Source: Acidobacteriota bacterium (lineage in GTDB: Bacteria; Acidobacteriota; Blastocatellia; Pyrinomonadales; Pyrinomonadaceae). From it: DNA of 64,000 bases. Made by a program: the position numbers and the translations under genes. The notes beneath the pieces were generated by a model that ran no database searches, had not been told where the DNA came from, and worked only from the letters and a program-made list of their open reading frames with translations. Location of the stretch: contig JAHBSK010000004.1 in assembly GCA_019639175.1 (NCBI GenBank), positions 124,001 to 188,000 on the forward strand. Direction: 5' to 3'. Of this stretch, positions 8,979 to 16,902 are shown in pieces; positions within the stretch are counted from its first letter, which is position 1, and every line of letters starts with the position of its first letter.

Positions 8979-9189
8979 CAGTCCTGGGGGTTCCTGTGCT
9001 GTGTCAGGCAGTATTCGACGGACATCAAGTTAAAGATATGCCGAAAACCTCTGTAAAAATTTTAGCCGCCAGATTATATCACAGTATCGAAAATGCGGAA
9101 TATGCCCCGTTTTCCATATTTCCCGGCCTGTCAGCGGCCTTTTTTCGGCGGCTTTTACTGATGCTGTGTTCTGATATAGAATTGTTCCG

Positions 9190-10749
9190 ATGAAACCACG
9201 CATATCGTTTCCCAAACAGCTTTCGCTCATACTTTTCGTCATTTTTGTTTTTGGCGGACACGGCATCGTCCCGGCGCAATCAGCGGCTCCGGTAAGTCGG
9301 ACGGTCGATCAACTGACCGCCGATCTCGGCACTATTCTGGCGCGTCCCGAATACAGGCGCGCCCGCGTCGGGTTCAAGGTCGTTTCGCTGGCGAGCGGGA
9401 AAGTCATTTTTGAACAGGATGCTGAAAAATATTTCATGCCGGCATCGAACATGAAGAATTTTACCGTCGCGACGGCGCTCGAAAAACTGTCGCCGGATTT
9501 CCGCTTCCGAACGAGTATGTATGCCGCCGGGCCGGTCGAGAACGGTGTCGTTCGCGGGCCGCTCCGCGTTTACGGACGCGGCGACATATCGCTGTCATAC
9601 ACGTTTGAAAGCGGCGATATGCTCAAGGGCATCGACCGCGTCGCGGACGCTCTTATCGCCGCCGGTGTAAAAAGCATAGAAGGCGACATCATCGGCGACG
9701 AAACCTATTTCAGCGGAAGCGCGACACCGACAGGCTGGGAATGGGACGATCTGCAATGGTATTACGGCGCCGAGGTTTCCGCCCTGCCCGTGAACGACAA
9801 CGCTGTCCGTCTGAGCGTGAAGCCCGGCCCGCTCGGTTACGGCTGCAGCGTCGAACTCGCTCCGCAAAATATTATTTATCGTGTTGTAAATTCATGCACC
9901 ACGGTTGCCGAGGGCGGACGCCGCACTTTGCGTATCGAGAAAAAACTGGATCGCAACATCCTCGAGATATCCGGCGACCTGCCGCTGAAGAACGCCGGTT
10001 ATCAGGGCTACGTCACGGTTTCGCGTCCCGCTGAGCTTTTTGTCTCGCTGCTGCGTCAGCGGCTGACGGAAAAAGGCGTCAGCATCACCGGCAAAGCCTA
10101 CGCAATAAACTCAAAAAATCTTTTGCCCGGCGGCATTGACCATGAAGTGGCGTGGGTGGAATCGCCGCCGCTCTCCGTCATCGCGGCGAACACGATGAAG
10201 CCCAGCCAGAACATGTACACCGAAACGCTGCTCTGGACGCTTGGCGAGGAAGTGGGACGAAAAATGCCCGCGCCGGCGAATGGTGCTTCGCAAATGCAAA
10301 ATATGGAAAGCCACGCATTGGGCAAACGCGTGGTGCGTGAATTTCTAAAGGACATCGGCGCGGGCGAGGATGCGATAATCCAACAGGACGGCAGCGGCCT
10401 GGCGCGGGCAAATCAGGTAACGCCATCAGCAGTGACACGCCTATACACATATATGGCAAAGGAAGGCAAATACTCAAAGGCGTGGTATGAAAGCCTGACC
10501 ATCGGCGGCGTTGACGGAACGCTCCGCAACCGGTTCAAAGGAACACGCGGCGAGAATAACGTTCGCGGCAAGACCGGAACCATCGCACAGGTCTCTGCCC
10601 TGTCAGGCTATGTCAAGACCGCGGCCGGAGAAGAACTTGTGTTTTCCGCTCTGGTGAACGGAATACCTGCAACCAGCGAAAGAGTTGCCATGATAGATGA
10701 ACTGGTCGTTCTGCTGGCAAATTTTGACGGAAAGACAGACGGACAATAA
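9190..10749 (+). CDS. dacB: D-alanyl-D-alanine carboxypeptidase/endopeptidase (PBP4 type)
   Basis: The 519-residue periplasmic protein has a signal peptide ending near PAQSAAP. The penicillin-binding motifs are in place: SNMK (Ser86-Lys89 of the SxxK nucleophile motif), DGSGLARAN for the second motif, and GKTGT for the third. The long insert between the first two motifs is typical of class C low-molecular-mass PBPs (DacB). It trims stem peptides or cuts 4-3 cross-links in peptidoglycan. It is divergent from the peroxidase gene and followed by a palindromic repeat. Confidence 0.93.
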   Translation: MKPRISFPKQLSLILFVIFVFGGHGIVPAQSAAPVSRTVDQLTADLGTILARPEYRRARVGFKVVSLASGKVIFEQDAEKYFMPASNMKNFTVATALEKLSPDFRFRTSMYAAGPVENGVVRGPLRVYGRGDISLSYTFESGDMLKGIDRVADALIAAGVKSIEGDIIGDETYFSGSATPTGWEWDDLQWYYGAEVSALPVNDNAVRLSVKPGPLGYGCSVELAPQNIIYRVVNSCTTVAEGGRRTLRIEKKLDRNILEISGDLPLKNAGYQGYVTVSRPAELFVSLLRQRLTEKGVSITGKAYAINSKNLLPGGIDHEVAWVESPPLSVIAANTMKPSQNMYTETLLWTLGEEVGRKMPAPANGASQMQNMESHALGKRVVREFLKDIGAGEDAIIQQDGSGLARANQVTPSAVTRLYTYMAKEGKYSKAWYESLTIGGVDGTLRNRFKGTRGENNVRGKTGTIAQVSALSGYVKTAAGEELVFSALVNGIPATSERVAMIDELVVLLANFDGKTDGQ

Positions 10750-10839
10750 GCATTGATATTCTTATTTAGCCCAGATTCCGCAATAGAGAACCCCAAAGTC
10801 CAAAATGCGGCAGATCAGGCGGATCTATTATAGTTTCTA

Positions 10840-10913
10840 ACAGTTAACTGCGGGTCAGTTTTTAGTTGTCAGTTGAAAAACTGATAACCGTAAACTGTGG
10901 AACTATTAACTGT
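10840..10913. repeat. Imperfect palindrome built from CAGTT/AACTG words
   Basis: The left arm 10840-10874 repeats words like CAGTTAACT, TCAGTTTTT and TCAGTTG. The right arm 10879-10913 carries their complements AACTGATAAC, AAACTGTGG and TTAACTGT around a 4-base centre. Pairing is imperfect but extends over about 35 bases per arm. It lies between convergent dacB and the RNA-binding protein gene. Confidence 0.7.
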
Positions 10914-10963
10914 CAGATCGGTTCAGCCTTTCACCAAGGTGTTTCTAATGTGTAGATCGGGGT

Positions 10964-11006
10964 TAAAGAAAAAGGCGGGGACAGGTGAAATATCCTGTTT
11001 CCCGCC
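10964..11006 (-). terminator. Rho-independent terminator of the RNA-binding protein gene
   Basis: Arms at 10974-10985 and 10994-11006 form a GC-rich stem (GGCGGG..ACAGG with one bulge). Read on the minus strand it is followed by TTTTTCTTT. It lies 32 nt after the stop codon of the gene at 11038. Confidence 0.85.
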
Positions 11007-11037
11007 TGATCCTTTTAAATGATAGGTTGGCAAGCTC

Positions 11038-11337
11038 TTACCAACGACCGCCGCCACCGCCGCGTCGTCCGCCGCCACCGCCGCGATCATCACGCGGACG
11101 CGCCTCATTCACAACGATGTTGCGGCCATCGTAATCAGTTCCGTTAAACTGAGCGATGGCGTTGTTTGCATCGTCATCTGTTGCCATTTCCACAAAACCG
11201 AATCCGCGTGAACGGCCGGTCTCGCGGTCAAAAACGACATTGGCGGACTCTACCGCTCCCGCCGTTGCAAAATGTTCGTGAAGGTCTTCGCTGGTCACGC
11301 GAAAAGACAGATTTCCTACGTAAAGTTTGCTGCTCAT
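11038..11337 (-). CDS. RRM-type RNA-binding protein with glycine-rich tail
   Basis: The 99-residue protein is a single RNA recognition motif. RNP2 is KLYVGNL at residues 4-10 and RNP1 is RGFGFVEM near residue 45. A short tail rich in Gly and Arg follows (RGGGGGRRGGGGGRW). Bacterial RRM proteins of this size bind single-stranded RNA in the cytoplasm and are often cold-induced. An AGAGG ribosome-binding site precedes the start. A strong terminator follows and a leader of up to 318 nt precedes it, so it is probably a single-gene transcript. Confidence 0.95.
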   Translation of the reverse strand: MSSKLYVGNLSFRVTSEDLHEHFATAGAVESANVVFDRETGRSRGFGFVEMATDDDANNAIAQFNGTDYDGRNIVVNEARPRDDRGGGGGRRGGGGGRW

Positions 11338-11655
11338 TTTCCTCTATTTATTTTTTGATCCTAATCGAAGCAAAAGAGGCAGGTAAACCGGAAGATATAG
11401 CTTGGGGTTCCTCCTAATGCGGCGGCGCGTCCCGACCATCAAAAACCAAATGCTTCAAACCTGTCAACTAACCGAACTCTCTAACCGAACCGAAAAGCGC
11501 CGCTCACATTAACCGGACGATCCGCATCTGACGAGACACTGTTGAGAGCAAATCAGATGAAGTATGCCTGTTTTCGCTGATTTAGGCAAGTTTTTTTATA
11601 TAAATGAAGCCGTTCCCTAAAAAGAGAACGGCAACTCTCTGGTTTGAGGTACTTC
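11338..11655 (-). other. Intergenic region upstream of the RRM gene
   Basis: No gene is seen. Read on the minus strand it contains a perfect -35 hexamer TTGACA (11462-11467) with only a weak -10 match 17 nt further on. Beside it are two copies of the 9-mer TAACCGAAC spaced 13 nt apart (plus-strand sense). The rest would be a long 5' leader of the RRM transcript, which would suit temperature-dependent control, but no known RNA motif is recognisable. Confidence 0.4.
11609..11632 (-). terminator. Probable terminator hairpin after the OmpA-type gene
   Basis: Arms GCCGTTC and GAACGGC are perfect with a 10-base centre. It lies 24 nt after the stop codon of the lipoprotein gene. The downstream T-run on the minus strand is weak. 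Confidence 0.5.
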
Positions 11656-13041
11656 CTATTGTTTTAGAAGTTCTACACGACGATTTCTTGCTCTTCCCAA
11701 TTCGGTATCATTGCTTGCGACGGGCTTTGAATAACCATATCCGTCCGAAGAAAGCCTGGACGCATCTATCCCGGCGGACGTCAAAAATTCGACAACGGAC
11801 GCAGCCCGTCTTTCCGAAAGCCCCTGGTTGAAATTCTCACCGCCAACATTGTCAGTATGGCCTTCGATGACCATTTTCCATTCAGGATTTTCTTTGAGAA
11901 TTTTTATTATCTCCTGCAGTACAGTTTTGGATTCATCTCTGAGTTTGTCCGAATTAAAGTCAAAGTTAATGCCGTAAACTATAGCCCTGCCGGTTTTCTC
12001 CAGGCTTTCTTTAAGTTTAGAATCGCCTGCTTCGCTTTGGTCAAATCCTTTGATATTCGGGCATCGGCCCGGAGTTTCACCGACCTTTTGAAAAGCTTTG
12101 AAAATTGATGCATTACCTTCTTCGTTCAGATGCACGACAAACATATATTTGCCATTCTCACCAAAACTCGTAACGACATGCCTAACAGGATCTTCGGGAA
12201 CGTAATGCCAGAGAAGCTGTGCCACATTACCATCTATACCGCCGGTAAAATAGTCAAAGTCCCCTTGTTCTTCACAACCCGTAAGACTGGTTCCCTTCTG
12301 TCGTAAATAGATGTCGCTGTATAAACCCTGCGCCTTCATTTCCTCGGGTGTCAAAGCTGTCCATTTAAGAGTTGTTTCATCCTGATCCACTGCTCTGTAT
12401 GTGCCGGTCAGGCCGCTCAATGAGTCAGAGGTTTTTTGGGTTCCATACCCCTTGATCTCTCCCAGACTTACACGCTGTGGATTGCCGACGCTGTTCTTAA
12501 CCGTCAGCTTAAGGTAACGGGCAGGAAGTTCGGCCTCTACGACAAAGAGCTTATCCGGGTCAATATCGCTCGGTAATGAAGTTTCTAATATTTTTTGGAA
12601 ACCGGAATCAGCGGATATATTCGACACTTCGATCAGAATATCTTTAGCATTTGAACCTTCTCCATAATAGTCGTTGCCGTTTATAAAGGAGAATTTTTTG
12701 AATATTGTCTCTCCCGGCAGAGAGATCACAAATTCCTGATCGGTTCCTTCGCCTTCCCTGGATATCCAAAACGCCTCGCCGCCGTCAAGGATGTTGTGTG
12801 AGGAAAATTGCATAGAGGCGGGTACCGGAAATTTTAACAATGCGGCCCCTGATGCGAACGAAAGATAATTGGTGTCGGTAATAGTTGATGTACCCGCCTC
12901 TTCTTTAACAGGCGTTGCCGTGCTTTCAGGCGTCGGGGTGACATTACTGTTTGAACCGCTTTCGCCTTGTTCATCAAACAGACTGCACGAAATGCCCGCA
13001 AGGGCTAAAAATATAAGTCCAAGAAAACCGCTTTTTTTCAT
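11656..13041 (-). CDS. OmpA-family lipoprotein
   Basis: The 461-residue protein has a lipoprotein signal with lipobox LAGISC, so Cys19 should be lipidated and the protein anchored in a membrane. A low-complexity TPTPESTATP linker follows. The middle region contains RYLKLTVKNS and VSLGEIKGYG, which resembles a discoidin (F5/8 type C) beta-sandwich. The C-terminal 120 residues are an OmpA/MotB peptidoglycan-binding domain with NFDFNSDKL, IEGHTDNVGG, LSERRAASVVEFL and RARNRRVEL. It should tether the outer membrane to the cell wall. It lies 48 nt downstream of mpl and may be cotranscribed. Confidence 0.9.
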   Translation of the reverse strand: MKKSGFLGLIFLALAGISCSLFDEQGESGSNSNVTPTPESTATPVKEEAGTSTITDTNYLSFASGAALLKFPVPASMQFSSHNILDGGEAFWISREGEGTDQEFVISLPGETIFKKFSFINGNDYYGEGSNAKDILIEVSNISADSGFQKILETSLPSDIDPDKLFVVEAELPARYLKLTVKNSVGNPQRVSLGEIKGYGTQKTSDSLSGLTGTYRAVDQDETTLKWTALTPEEMKAQGLYSDIYLRQKGTSLTGCEEQGDFDYFTGGIDGNVAQLLWHYVPEDPVRHVVTSFGENGKYMFVVHLNEEGNASIFKAFQKVGETPGRCPNIKGFDQSEAGDSKLKESLEKTGRAIVYGINFDFNSDKLRDESKTVLQEIIKILKENPEWKMVIEGHTDNVGGENFNQGLSERRAASVVEFLTSAGIDASRLSSDGYGYSKPVASNDTELGRARNRRVELLKQ

Positions 13042-13089
13042 TTTTAGATAAGAAAGCCTCCAGAATTCAAGAAAATAATTCGTAAGATT

Positions 13090-14571
13090 TTACGTAAGAG
13101 CGTTTAGAAGTTTGTCGTGAATGCCGCCGAAGCCGCCGTTGGACATTATCGCGACGACATCGCCTTCGGCAAGCTGCGGCGTGAGATGTTCTACTATCGC
13201 GTCGGCATCCGGCAAGGTGATGGCGGGTTTACCGCCGTCGTTGATATCAGAGACAAGTTTCGGGACATCCAGCACTTCGCCGTATGTTTTAGCATCCTCA
13301 GGATTGAAAACCCCGGCGATAATGACCGAATCGGCATGTGAGAACGCTTTTTTGTAGGCGTCTTCGAAAACCGATAAACGCGATGAGCGCGAACGCGGTT
13401 CGAACACCGCGATAAGGCGGCCTTCGCTGTATTTTTGCCGCAGGGCTTTCAGCGTTTCGTCAACGGCGGTCGGATGATGCGCAAAATCATCTATCACGGT
13501 CACGCCTTTTTCGACGCCGCGAACTTCCATACGGCGTTTGACTGATTTGAAAGTGTCGAGCGCTTCCTGAATTTTCTCCTTTGTAATTCCCCACGCATCG
13601 GCCGCAATTATGACTGCCAGACAGTTGCGGACGTTGAATTCACCAGCCATCGCGGTCGAAAATTCGCCCCACTTTTCGCCCTCGTGAAAAACGGTGAACC
13701 GCATCTTGTCGCTGCCGAAATCTATGTTGCGCGCCTGCCATTTTGCATTGCCGCCGAGGCCAAAGGTCTCAATGTTCGTATGCAGCTTTCCTTTCATCTG
13801 CTCCAGCACTTCCTCGGCCGCAGGCGAATCAATGCCGCAGATCAGGCGGCCATTGCCCGGCACAAGATTCATCAGACGCGAGAACTGCCATTTGATGGCG
13901 TCGAGGTCTTTGTAGATGTCGGCGTGGTCAAATTCGATGTTGTTGATGATGGCGATCTCCGGCAGATAGGACATGAATTTTGGCTTTTTATCAAAAAATG
14001 CCGTGTCGTATTCGTCGCCCTCAATGATGAAATAATCGCTGTCGGTCACGCGAAAGCTCTGGCCGAAATTCTGCACCACTCCGCCGACAAGGAACGTCGG
14101 ATCAAGTCCGCCGACCTCGGCGATCCACGTCGCGATGCTGGTGGTCGTCGTTTTGCCGTGAGTTCCGGCAACTACCAGCGAGTGTTTGGCGGAAACACGA
14201 CCGGCAGCAAGCGTGTCTATGCCCTCCGATGACGGCACACTCCCTAACGGTCGTGTTTCCGCCGTCGTCCTGATGAACACATCCCGCACCGTCTCAGCCT
14301 GTGAACGGTAAAGCAGCCTGCGGTTAAGAACCTCTTCCAGCTCCGGGTTGCCGCGCATTATCGTGTTGCCGACAATGGTGACATCACGCGGCAGGTCGGT
14401 ATTCTCCGCCTTGTAACCCTGCATTATCTCAATGCCAAGTTCCTCAAGCTGTGTTGACATCGGCGGATAAACATTCTGGTCCGAACCGGTGACCTTGTGC
14501 CCACGCGCCTGCAGCATCCCCGCAAGGCTCGCCATCGCCGTCCCGCAAATTCCAATTAAGTGATAGTGCAT
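13090..14571 (-). CDS. mpl: UDP-N-acetylmuramate:tripeptide ligase Mpl (murein recycling), with an in-frame palindrome
   Basis: The 493-residue protein begins HLIGICGTAMASLAGML with SDQNVYPPMS, has the P-loop GTHGKTTTT, and shows VEGDEYDTAFFDK and NNIEFDHADI. That is the pattern of Mpl, which joins recycled L-Ala-D-Glu-meso-Dap to UDP-MurNAc in the cytoplasm. Mpl is favoured over MurC by the YPPMSTQLEELGI and EGDEYDTAFFDK segments. Typical Mpl is about 455-465 residues. The excess is a block of about 27 residues between VFIR and HSLVVAGTHGK, coded by a palindromic element (14188-14263). The ATG overlaps the stop of the upstream gene as TAATG, so translation is probably coupled. Confidence 0.92.
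   Translation of the reverse strand: MHYHLIGICGTAMASLAGMLQARGHKVTGSDQNVYPPMSTQLEELGIEIMQGYKAENTDLPRDVTIVGNTIMRGNPELEEVLNRRLLYRSQAETVRDVFIRTTAETRPLGSVPSSEGIDTLAAGRVSAKHSLVVAGTHGKTTTTSIATWIAEVGGLDPTFLVGGVVQNFGQSFRVTDSDYFIIEGDEYDTAFFDKKPKFMSYLPEIAIINNIEFDHADIYKDLDAIKWQFSRLMNLVPGNGRLICGIDSPAAEEVLEQMKGKLHTNIETFGLGGNAKWQARNIDFGSDKMRFTVFHEGEKWGEFSTAMAGEFNVRNCLAVIIAADAWGITKEKIQEALDTFKSVKRRMEVRGVEKGVTVIDDFAHHPTAVDETLKALRQKYSEGRLIAVFEPRSRSSRLSVFEDAYKKAFSHADSVIIAGVFNPEDAKTYGEVLDVPKLVSDINDGGKPAITLPDADAIVEHLTPQLAEGDVVAIMSNGGFGGIHDKLLNALT
14188..14263. repeat. Palindromic element inserted in frame in mpl
   Basis: Perfect 16-base arms GGCGGAAACACGACCG (14188-14203) and CGGTCGTGTTTCCGCC (14248-14263) enclose 44 bases. 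The right 28 bases match 2957-2984 in the intergenic palindrome cluster with one mismatch. It encodes roughly residues 103-128 of Mpl, at a point where related ligases have no extra residues just before the P-loop strand. Confidence 0.85.
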
Positions 14572-15161
14572 TAAAATCTTTCCTTGATAAACTGCCTGAT
14601 CTTATCAGCTATCCGAGAGTGGATGTGTTTTGATTGCAGATGATCAATAAATCGCTCAAACCGATCTTTAAGAGCGTCATTTTCCAGTTTCGACCTTACA
14701 AGCAACGTCCTTTCAAGAAACTCTTCAACCGTCAACAACTCGGAAGTCAAAGCCGCTTCGAGAAATTTAAGGTCTTTTGGACGACCGGCAGCGATCTTGC
14801 AAGCGGCAAGGTCGTAGGGATCTAAACATTTTGCGACTATTTTCCCGTCAGGATCGTAAAGCGGCTTTAATCGGTCTTCCCATCCGGTCGGAAGCGTCAC
14901 CGAAGCCAACCCCAGAGCATCAGCAAAAAAACTCTTCTCAGTTGCAAACTCGCTAAATACTCCGTATTCCCTATTTATCGTGTCTCTCTCAGCAGCTTTG
15001 CCGCCAAATAATAAAAAATCACATTCTTCGGACTCCTTTACAGAAAGCGGCGGATCATCGGTTTGAGCAAAGAAAGATTGTGAGCCTACTATGATCGGAA
15101 GCTCGTCACCGATGACTTCACTTACCAGGGAGATCAGCTCAAACAGGTACGATTTTTGCAC
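14571..15161 (-). CDS. Putative nucleotidyltransferase-fold protein (toxin-like, DUF6036 type)
   Basis: The 196-residue protein has an N-terminal region IIVGSQSFFAQTDDPP followed by SEECDFLLFGG, which resembles the Gly-Ser and acidic motifs of minimal nucleotidyltransferases. A later helical half has PYDLAACKIAAGRPKDL, as in AbiEii-like families. Such proteins often form the enzymatic half of toxin-antitoxin or abortive-infection pairs. It overlaps the upstream 108-residue gene by 23 nt, which supports a two-gene unit. Assignment to DUF6036 is from memory of the pattern. Its stop overlaps the mpl start codon. Confidence 0.6.
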   Translation of the reverse strand: MQKSYLFELISLVSEVIGDELPIIVGSQSFFAQTDDPPLSVKESEECDFLLFGGKAAERDTINREYGVFSEFATEKSFFADALGLASVTLPTGWEDRLKPLYDPDGKIVAKCLDPYDLAACKIAAGRPKDLKFLEAALTSELLTVEEFLERTLLVRSKLENDALKDRFERFIDHLQSKHIHSRIADKIRQFIKERF

Positions 15162-15465
15162 AAGCGTCGTATATCTCCGTACGTTCTTCTTGAGTTATGA
15201 TGCCCGTAAAGGGCGAGGAAGACCGAAGCCGTTGGCCTTCATCATCGTTAGTGGATATGATCTTTCTTATTTCGTCAGCCGATCTGGTTTCGAGTATCTC
15301 TTTCCACTCCATCAAAGCCAGATTACGCTGTCCCTTTCGTTCGGGGCTGCTCAGCCATCGGTCAATATTATCGCGAGCTATCTTAAGCACACGTTTTTCA
15401 TCGGCCAGCATCTTTTCTGCCACAGCCCGATGAAGCGCAAGCGATAACAGATCAACGAAGTTCAT
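15139..15465 (-). CDS. Small helical protein, putative antitoxin partner
   Basis: The 108-residue protein is predicted helical, beginning MNFVDLLSLALHRAVAEKM and ending LRSSSPFTGIITQEERTEIY. The pattern of a helical protein of about 100 residues directly upstream of, and overlapping, a nucleotidyltransferase-fold gene recurs in several phyla and suggests a toxin-antitoxin or regulatory pair. No DNA-binding motif is obvious. It is divergent from the FAD oxidoreductase gene at 15590, so the 124-nt gap should hold both promoters. Confidence 0.6.
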   Translation of the reverse strand: MNFVDLLSLALHRAVAEKMLADEKRVLKIARDNIDRWLSSPERKGQRNLALMEWKEILETRSADEIRKIISTNDDEGQRLRSSSPFTGIITQEERTEIYDACAKIVPV

Positions 15466-15589
15466 GTCCCAATTCTATCAGAAACCGGCTGTTGTAAAGA
15501 AGCATTCAGAACCGAAAGAAAGAATAAAACCTGAATTTGCCTCAACACATTCAATGGGTTAGTTTTATCTGGAGCCAGCGGCGTAAAAA

Positions 15590-16798
15590 ATGCAAAGAAC
15601 GGAAACGGTAATAATCGGCGGCGGGGTTGTCGGTGCGAGCGTTGCGTATCATCTGACCGAACGCGGTGCCAAGGATGTTCTGATATTGGAACGCGAGGCG
15701 GTGCAGGGACGAGGTTCGACCGGAGCGGCCACGGGCGGCGTCCGCTCACAGTTTGAGACGGAGATCAATATAAAACTGTCGCTGTATTCGCTCGATTTTT
15801 TTAATAATTGGGAATACGACTGTGAATACGATCCGGCGGGTTATCTTTTCTTTGCGGCCACGGATGCGCAGCTTGAGTATCTGAAGCAAAGTTCGGCACG
15901 CCAGCGTGAACTTGGCGTTCGCGATGTCGAGATCATCGACGCCGATGACATTAAGCGCATTGTTCCCTTTTTGAATTGTGACGACATAGCAGGCGGCAGT
16001 TTTGGCAAGCATGACGGCTTTATCAATCCGCTGGCGGTGATGAACGGGTTCACTGACGCAGCCCTGAGAAACGGAGCCGAGATACAATTCGAGACGCAGG
16101 CCGTTGCGATCAATACAAAAAAAGAAAAGATCGTTTCTGTCGAGACCAACAAGGGCGTCATCGAATGCGAGAACGTCGTGCTTTGCACCGGTGCGTGGGC
16201 AAAACAGCTTGCGGCGACGGTTGACATCGATCTGCCTGTTTCGCCGCAGCGGAGACAGATAGTTTGGGCCAGAGCGGCTGAGCCTTTGCCGACGGGATTG
16301 CCGATGGTGATCGACATCGGCACGGGATTTCACTTTCGTCCTGCAAAAGACTGGAACTCAGGCATCCCTGCCCGCACGAATGCAAGGCATTCGTCGTTTT
16401 CAAACAATGAAAACTACGAGATCATTTTTGCCTTTCCCGATCCTGACGAACCAAGTTCCACAAATACGGCCTTTGATGACAGCTTTATCGACAAGGTATA
16501 TCAGCGGGCAAAACTTCGCGCTCCGTATCTTTATGAAACCGAACTCGTCCGTGAAAAATGCCGGGCCGGGCTTTATGAGAACTCGCCCGATCATCATGCG
16601 ATACTTGGCGGTTGTGATGTTAAGGGATTGTATTTCGCAAACGGATTTTCCGGCCACGGCGTAATGCATTCGCCCGCGACCGGCCGTGCCTTATCTGAGA
16701 TAATTCTCGATGGCAAGGCAAGTTTTTTGGATGTTTCGTGCCTGAGCATCGAGCGGTTCTCAACCGGCAAACTGCTGCACGAAACAGCTTTTATTTGA
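15590..16798 (+). CDS. FAD-dependent oxidoreductase (DAO/sarcosine oxidase beta type)
   Basis: The 402-residue protein starts with VIIGGGVVGASVAYHL, a GxGxxG dinucleotide-binding fold, then GRGSTGAATGGVRSQF, typical of the DAO family that oxidises secondary or D-amino acids such as sarcosine or proline. The C-terminal FAD contact is NGFSGHGVMHSPATGRALSE. Family members usually run from a FRPE-like strand directly into a LLG-type strand followed by DPDEP. Here about 24 extra residues (from about 252) separate HFRPA and IIFAFPDPDEP, and the DNA there holds a perfect hairpin. No neighbour reveals the substrate. Confidence 0.88.
   Translation: MQRTETVIIGGGVVGASVAYHLTERGAKDVLILEREAVQGRGSTGAATGGVRSQFETEINIKLSLYSLDFFNNWEYDCEYDPAGYLFFAATDAQLEYLKQSSARQRELGVRDVEIIDADDIKRIVPFLNCDDIAGGSFGKHDGFINPLAVMNGFTDAALRNGAEIQFETQAVAINTKKEKIVSVETNKGVIECENVVLCTGAWAKQLAATVDIDLPVSPQRRQIVWARAAEPLPTGLPMVIDIGTGFHFRPAKDWNSGIPARTNARHSSFSNNENYEIIFAFPDPDEPSSTNTAFDDSFIDKVYQRAKLRAPYLYETELVREKCRAGLYENSPDHHAILGGCDVKGLYFANGFSGHGVMHSPATGRALSEIILDGKASFLDVSCLSIERFSTGKLLHETAFI
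16349..16394. repeat. Palindromic element in frame in the FAD oxidoreductase gene
   Basis: The segment begins GACTGGAACTCAGGCATCCC, includes a small GGCA-TCCC-TGCC hairpin (16361-16372), and ends with the perfect hairpin ACGAATGC-AAG-GCATTCGT (16376-16394). It codes for part of the extra block that interrupts an otherwise conserved strand pair. The opening word GACTGGAAC..GGCATC is also found in carB at 56412-56452, read on the minus strand. Confidence 0.7.
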
Positions 16799-16803
16799 AT
16801 TTC

Positions 16804-16891
16804 ACCGCAAAGAAACAGAGACGCGGAGGAAATTATTGCAAATAAGACGCAGAACTGTATTAAAAACTCTGCGTCTTTGCTTCTCTGCGGT
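16804..16891. repeat. Imperfect palindrome with CGCAGAGA-type words
   Basis: The left arm (16804-16824, ACCGCAAAGAAACAGAGACG) and right arm (16871-16891, CGTCTTTGCTTCTCTGCGGT) are complementary except for a few bases. It fills the gap between the FAD oxidoreductase and the deacetylase-like gene. Confidence 0.75.
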
Positions 16892-16902
16892 AAGATACTT
16901 AT

